DNA of 64,000 nucleotides. Origin: Hofstenia miamia. Lineage: Eukaryota; Xenacoelomorpha; Acoela. Position numbers and translations under genes: made by a program. Below, piece after piece: positions 58,621 to 64,000 of the stretch. The DNA lies in the NCBI GenBank assembly GCA_004352715.1, contig SCFE01000115.1:881042-945041 (forward strand), given 5' to 3'. Position 1 is the first letter of the stretch; each line of letters opens with the position of its first letter. The notes beneath the pieces are model-generated. The model was not told the origin of the DNA. It made no database searches and saw only the letters and a list, made by a program, of their open reading frames with translations.

Positions 58621-59117
58621 CAATTTTTAAATTACTTGATCTTGATGTCTGATGTAATATTTTTGTTTCAAAATTTAGTCCGCATTTAATTAGATGATAA
58701 GATATACTAGAATTGGTCTCATCTTCTTTAATTCTTGATAGTTGCCTACTAGAAAAACCAATATAATCTTCACCACAGGTGCATTTTATTTGATTAATTA
58801 TATTAGACTTATTGTTTTCTTCAGTTGCAGATTTTAATTTCAATTTCGTTCTTAGTTTATCATTGCTGTATATAAATCAAACTTTTTCTTTAATTATTGA
58901 TAGTTTTCTGAGTTCTTTGATCATGTTTTCAGTGTGGAGTCCTCTATATTTGATCTTAAAACAATGTCTTCCAGTGATTTCCTAATATATCGATCTGTGA
59001 AATTATTTGGATATTCATCTTTAATTCTATCTTAAGTTTTCCTATTTTTAATAGTTGAGTTGTTTATTGATAATCCCAAGATATTTGATTTCATTTGTCT
59101 GATTTACTTATTTATTC
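58621..59117 (-). mobile_element. Penelope-like element 3-prime part, copy P2 (tandem duplicate of P1)
   Basis: Repeats most of P1 (58079-58620) almost base for base, with a 3-prime truncation in SRSSNLKI and several small deletions upstream (a roughly 40-bp block is missing near 58965). The coding frame 58607-58843 is the same endonuclease. Tandem arrangement suggests segmental duplication rather than a second insertion. Confidence 0.82.
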
Positions 59118-60245
59118 TGCACTATTAGATTTAAAGGTTTACTTTCAAATTCTTTTTCTTTTCGACAAAAAATAATGAACTATGTTTTAGCTACATTTAT
59201 ATTTAGTCTGTGTGAATTGTAATATTCTATGATTTCTTCTATATCCACAGACAGTTCATCTATTGATTTGTTCGGGTTCTTATTGAAATTTACAATGTAG
59301 GTGGCATCTGCGTATTGATAAATTTTACTATATTTAGAACACGATGCAAACTATTTTTATATATTGTAAATAGCAACGAGCCCATAATTGATCCTTGGGG
59401 TACACCTCTTATGGGTTTTTTGTATGGAAAATATTTACCATTGGCCCTTACTTATTGCAACCGTTCTGTTAGGAAAGTTTTTATTAAACTACAGCTGTTA
59501 TTGTTTAAACCAGAGTGAGAAAGTTTATTGGAAAGAATTTGAAAATCTAAGCTATCGAATGCCTTGCTTAGATCAAGCAAGGCAACTGATACACAGTGAT
59601 TATTATACAAGTTTGATCGAATTGCCTTGGTGAATTTTAATAGCGTATCTACAGTTGATACTCCCTTCCTAAATCCAAATTGGCTCTTTCAAATAATATT
59701 ATGGGTATCAAGATATTCGATGACTTGATTACGTAGGAGTCGTTGAAAAATTTTTAAGAATGGATTTGTCAGAGATATTTGTCTGTAATTACTTCCTATT
59801 AAAGGATCTTCTTTCTTGAAAATTGGAATTATATCCACTTTTTTAATGCATTTAAAAATGTCGATGTTTCGATTGCCAAATTGTATATATTAAGCAGATA
59901 CTCGATGAATTCAGGATTTAGTTGCTTGATGAGAAAAACCGAAATTTTTGATGATCCGATGGATTTGTGTACATCTAGTTTTTTAATTACTTTATACAAT
60001 TATTGACGGGTGATATAACGAAACGTGAAACTATATGAAGAAACTTCTTTGTTGTAAAATGGTATTGAAGCTCCAAAATGCTTTCCTAAATCTATGAAAA
60101 TATCATTCAGATGGGTAGCTATATCATGGTTTTCCGTTAATTTAGAACTATTTGCTGATCTTATACATGGAATGTGGCCTGTTACTGATTATTTTCCTAA
60201 CATTATATTTAAAAATCGTCATTTATCTCTACTAGTTTGTAATTT
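59118..60245 (-). pseudogene. Non-LTR (Jockey/CR1-like) retrotransposon reverse transcriptase fragment
   Basis: Minus-strand reading from about 60050 gives PIFKKEDPLIGSNYRQIS, QFGFRKGVSTVDTLL, VALLDLSKAFDSLDFQ and RGVPQGSIMGSLLFTIY, the standard LINE RT order. One stop (ERLQ*) and a frameshift between the GVPQGS and catalytic boxes are seen, and the catalytic YADD reads YADA. It is flanked by Penelope-like pieces on both sides, so it probably inserted into one. Dead copy. Confidence 0.85.
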
Positions 60246-60990
60246 TAACGAAAACATTCAAATATATTTCGACTTACCAAGTCATTGTCAGTTTTACAAA
60301 TAATTCCTTCTAAATTTACTTGATTTTATAGCAATATTTTATTTCACTAAATCTTCATTATTGGTAACAATAGTTTATGTATATAAACTTCTTTCGTATT
60401 TAGACTTGGTTGAAATGATCTTATTAGAAAGCTTTCAGTGATTTTAAGATATTTTGCATCGGTATTCTTTAAAATTTTTACATCATAACTTACTCCACAA
60501 TTTTTAGGTGTTTTGAAATGGTTGAATTAGTTTCATGTTGTTTTGTTCTTCTGCTCAGTTGCCGACCACAATATCCGATATAATCCTCATCACAGATGCA
60601 TTGAATCTTATAAATTACATTAGATTTATCGGAAATGCTAGTTGTTGATTTAAGATCAAGCTTTGCATTAAGTTTGTGCATCTTGTAAACAAATCTTACT
60701 TTTTCTTTAATTAATACGATCTTTCTCATTTGATGTATTAGATTTGTCGTATGCATTCCTCGATAGTGAATTTTAAATACATGTTCAAAGTTTTGTGAAT
60801 ACTTTATTTCTTTGTCATTCGTGACTATTTCTGAAATTGCTTCTTTGATATATTTATCAATAACATTGTTTGGATATTCATTTTTTCTTAAGTCTGCCTT
60901 CAATTTGATAATTTCTTGATGTATGAATGTTCTTCTGGATACAATAGAAAATTGAAGACAACTCAAATAGAAATGAAAGTGCTTACATTA
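60246..60990 (-). mobile_element. Penelope-like element 3-prime part, copy P3 (different subfamily)
   Basis: The frame 60490-60966 covers RT thumb/linker (IIKLKADLRKNEYPNNVIDK, HVFKIHYRGMHTTNL) and the start of the endonuclease (YKIQCICDEDYIGYCGRQLS, RRTKQHETNSTISKH). A frameshift near 60500 moves the rest (SYDVKILKNTDAKYLKITES, FLIRSFQPSLNTKE) to another frame, ending about 60330. Clearly diverged from P1, P2 and P4. Confidence 0.85.
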
Positions 60991-61110
60991 TCTCTAGGTC
61001 TTGCAAAAGCATTCAATTCAATTGATCATTGAATATTGATTAAAAAATTTATAGATACAATTTCGATCTTATTTCATTTTCACTTTCTGATTATATAAAA
61101 AATTAGAGTA
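60985..61110 (+). pseudogene. Short LINE reverse-transcriptase scrap
   Basis: Plus-strand reading LSLGLAKAFNSIDH*ILIKKF resembles the LDLSKAFDTIDH.ILL.KL box of non-LTR reverse transcriptases, with an internal stop. About 40 codons, no other domain. Confidence 0.6.
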
Positions 61111-61153
61111 TTTCTTATCATAACATACAAAAACTAATATATAACATAGACTC

Positions 61154-61640
61154 CTAAATTAAAATTGAATTTGCAATATTGTACATGACCATTGTGGCGA
61201 CATAACCTTGAGTAGTATCTTCCTTAGAGAAAATAACTTTTTTTTCAATTGAAAGTCTGGCTGGGATACCGTAAGCATTTTGTAGGAAGTGTGTACATGA
61301 TGGACACAAATAATTAACATTATGTAGAACCTGCTTTCGGCTTAACCTGTTGAAGGTAATCCACAATCAAAACTGCTTCGCAGCTATCTCTTTCGCAAAT
61401 ATCTTTCATTGCGGAAATACCTGCTTCGATGCCAGTCGAGTGGCTTATGTTGCTGTCTACATATTCAAAAATTGCATGATATATATATATCCAGAGGAGT
61501 CGAGTTATATGAGGTGAGAGTGTTGGACTTAGAGTTCTGCAGGGCCCTCTTATTCCACGAGCCTGAGACCTGTAATCAAAAACTGTAAACAAAAATGACG
61601 GATCTTTCACCACGGATTTCAGAATGTTTCTCATAATATT
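61154..61640 (-). pseudogene. Reverse transcriptase fragment, frameshifted
   Basis: Minus-strand frame 61320-61634 includes HSTGIEAGISAMKDICE and CEAVLIVD. After a shift at about 61360 it continues as FNRLSRKQVLHNVNYLCPS, FLQNAYGIPARLSI and FSKEDTTQGYVATMVMYNIA. This matches an RT type with SGIEAAVHAM, EAVLLVDA.NAFN.LNR..ALHNI, CP, and EGTTQGDPLAM. The TTQGD box has become TTQGY. The clade is uncertain. Confidence 0.75.
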
Positions 61641-62530
61641 TGCTAATTTTGGTCAAAATGGAAGTTAAGCTGTGGGACCAATGGGATTAATAGACCATAC
61701 AATTTCATGGGATGGGAATAGGACCGAATACAATATGACTAGATGGCCTTAAGACAAAGAAAACCCTCCCCTAATTTTCTAGAAGTTGATAGGATTTTTG
61801 AAGTTATTTCTGTGGCTTGTGCATGCAAATGACACAATTCTGTGTAAACTTTTTGCAATGATATGGGAAATTGAATACACTATTTAGAAAAAATAAGTGC
61901 TACTTGGGAACTAGTAATTTTAAATTTTCTAAACATGATAAATACAGTTGCCATGCACCAATTTTTTGGTGCACGAAGGCCTTATGTATGAATGCGCTTG
62001 TATAACAAATAATCCTAGCATAGGTATACAATGAATTAGTGACAACATTTTAGTTTTTGTAGCATATTACCAATTGATTGTCTAGTCAGTGGGCAAGCAA
62101 GCAAACGTCGGAGGTAGGCAAAATTTCTACTATAAAACTAGATGCTATTATTTTTTCACGCTCTTTGCTGGGAATTTGACATTTTTAATCCATTTAAGAT
62201 TGGAATTAGAAAGCAAAACAAACTAGAAAAGTGAAAAATTTTGCAAACGTCATTCTCTTTCTGTAAGTCAGAATCAGTTTTAACGCAGAAAGTTACATCG
62301 TTACATCAATACAGGAAAGATCATATACATTTTCTAAGACCTCAGCAAAATTATTGAAATCGCTTTCCCGTGAGCGTCTTCATGTTTCCATTCACTGACA
62401 AAATATGTCGCATTCGGTATTCCCCTGACAAATATCAAAATGTGTAGCAACATTAGCATGGCGTCACAGAATCAGCACAAACACACCTTAATGTGTCATA
62501 TGAATCATTATTGTCAAGAAATCAAAATAG
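61641..62530. other. Non-coding stretch
   Basis: No gene. 61560-61740 shares diverged words with 22310-22450. Confidence 0.6.
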
Positions 62531-63658
62531 CCTTAATAAGAACATGCAGATATATTTCAAATTACAAAGTCATCGTCAGCTTCACAAATTATTCCCTCTA
62601 AATTTACTAGATTTTACAATTTTTTAAATTTTAAAAAGTGGCAAATTTAACTTATAAATATAGTCTTCTTTTGTGATATATTTGCATTAGTAAAAGATGA
62701 AGAAACATCAGAAAACATACTTACAAAATTGAATTTAATTGACAAGAATATTCAGTTTACAAAGGAGATTGAAACTGAGAACAAATTTCATTTTTTGAAT
62801 GTACAAATAATCACAAAAGATAACAAATTTGCAACTGGAATCTATTATAAACCGACAGACACAGGATTGTTATTGAACTACAACTCAAATACGCCCTTAA
62901 ATTACAAAATATCATTAATTAAAGGATGTATTCATCGAATATTTGACAATTGCAGCACATATAGAAAAATTAACCAAGAAATAGAAAAACTTAAGATCGA
63001 ATTAAAAAAGAATGAATATCCAAATAATTTCATAGATCGACATATTAAGAAATCATTAGAAAACTTTTTAATTAAGAACAAAAGATCAAAAAACAATCAA
63101 ACTAATTATGAACATTGTTTTAAGATCGAATATAGAGGACTCCACACTGAAAACATGATAAAAAAACTCAGAAAAATATCAATAATTTAAGACAAATTTA
63201 GATTTATATATAACAATCATAAACTAAGAACGAATTTGCAATTAAGATCTACAACTGAAAAAACCAATAAGTCAAATATAATTTGTCAAATAAAATGCAC
63301 CTGTGGTGAAGATTATATTCGTTTTTCTAGTAGGCAATTATCAAGAAGAATTAAAGAAGATGAGACCAATTCTAGTATATCTTATCATCTAATTAAATGC
63401 GGACTAAATTTTGAAACAAAAATATTACATCAGACATCAAGATCAAGTAATTTAAAAATTATAGAGAGTATTTTTATAAAATCCTTGCAACCAAGTTTGA
63501 CCACAAAAGAAGACTATATTTATAAATTAAACTTGGCACTTTTTAAAATTTAAAAAATTATAATTATAATTGTAAAATCTAATAAATTTAGAGGGAATAA
63601 TTTGCAAAGCTGACGATGACTTTGTAAGTCGAAATATATCTGCATGTTCTTATTAAGG
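62531..63658 (+). mobile_element. Penelope-like element copy P4 with inverted tail, near-intact 3-prime half
   Basis: The left segment 62531-62675 is the reverse complement of the tail at 63502-63658 (small indels only). Between them the coding body runs in one frame. The join between inverted tail and body falls exactly at the reverse transcriptase catalytic motif: the body begins GAT ATA TTT (D-I-F-A-L-V), the residue after which thumb sequence follows in this family. So the palm is missing and the thumb, linker, endonuclease and tail remain. Confidence 0.87.
62675..63553 (+). pseudogene. Penelope-like RT thumb plus GIY-YIG endonuclease, one stop codon
   Basis: Frame from 62675 contains FHFLNVQIITKDNKF, IYYKPTDTGLLLNYNSNTP, YKISLIKGCIHRIFDNCS and KLKIELKKNEYPNNFIDRHI. 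A single TAA (63188-63190) interrupts, then the same frame continues with IICQIKCTCGEDYIRFSSRQ, LSRRIKEDETNSSISYHL and IIESIFIKSLQPSL, ending with a stop near 63553. The YIG motif has G to R (YIR), which should weaken the nuclease. Apart from one stop and that change the 290-codon frame is intact, so it is a relatively young copy. Confidence 0.88.
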
Positions 63659-64000
63659 TTAATTAAAGTCCTAAAAAACGACACATTAAATCAAAATTTG
63701 TTTTGCAATGTCACAAAATTTTTTAGTTTTGGGATTACTTATAAATTACTATCTATGAGCGTCTCACAATGTGTACATACATTGGAGGTTCATGCTGTTT
63801 TAGCACTGCATCCAAATGTATTGACTTTCGGAAAGGTGTTCAAGCTTCGAATACGCTTTGTTGAATTTATATTTTCTAGTATCAAAAGTGATAATATTCT
63901 TTTAATGCTTATGCAGGTCTATATGCATTCGGGTGTGAATTTTTTGAGTAAATGTACTTGATAGAAAATGTGTTGTTTTACTGTCATTTTGTAGTGCACA
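63659..64000. other. Right-edge non-coding stretch
   Basis: A short frame at 63644-63961 has no recognisable domain. Nothing else seen. Confidence 0.5.

Noticed and set aside
63644-63961. 105-codon frame at the right edge
   Set aside because: Starts inside the Penelope-like tail and shows no recognisable domain.
1-64000. tRNA, rRNA, CRISPR arrays, bacterial operons, viral or toxin genes
   Set aside because: None seen. The spaced direct repeats here are assembly or allelic duplicates and transposon ends, not CRISPR-like, and splice-site usage is eukaryotic.

Overview
The window is a piece of an AT-rich animal genome, most likely an invertebrate. It has spliceosomal introns, two animal gene families (a DEG/ENaC channel and a DmX-like/Rabconnectin-3 protein) and many decayed eukaryotic transposons. 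The phylum cannot be decided from the sequence alone. No bacterial, CRISPR, rRNA or tRNA features were seen. The assembly is imperfect: there are N runs at 29658-30158, 31434-31545 and 40664-40684, single Ns at 30499 and 50190, and several exact duplications abutting them.

Layout. 1-222: tail of a Tc1/mariner transposase. 1148-2602 (minus): large exon of a DEG/ENaC channel subunit with an LDL-receptor class A module. 4252-8560: transposon cluster, with a CGGBP1/hAT-like remnant carrying a 402-bp hAT-type MITE with a perfect 8-bp target duplication, then a 2.7-kb decayed hAT element, then a Ty3/gypsy pol remnant. 9398-55612 (plus): 3-prime part of a DmX-like (Rabconnectin-3 alpha) gene. I place 26 exons, about 5.4 kb or 1,790 codons, from splice signals, reading phase and family similarity. 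They cover the RAVE/Rav1 C-terminal region and a C-terminal WD40 propeller ending at the stop at 55610-55612. Every junction between placed exons is phase-consistent except one, in 14875-18199, where a Penelope-like element sits directly against an exon. The introns hold further transposons and repeats.

The last DmX-like intron (44050-55426, 11.4 kb) appears to hold one or two nested minus-strand genes of unrecognised product. Their exons are phase-compatible at 54810-54878, 49783-49922, 48834-49077 and 48476-48563, and at 46720-46916 and 46069-46274. The same intron contains a mosaic of direct duplications, probably alleles assembled side by side, so some nested exons appear two or three times.

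57890-63660 is a graveyard of Penelope-like elements, a non-LTR retrotransposon reverse transcriptase and another RT fragment. Two Penelope-like copies (about 17575-18195 and 62531-63658) are bracketed by inverted copies of their own 3-prime tail.

Functionally, DmX-like proteins partner with Rabconnectin-3 beta to assemble and regulate the V-ATPase, and DEG/ENaC subunits form trimeric sodium channels. Nothing in the window indicates that the two act together. Their closeness looks like gene nesting or chance neighbourhood.
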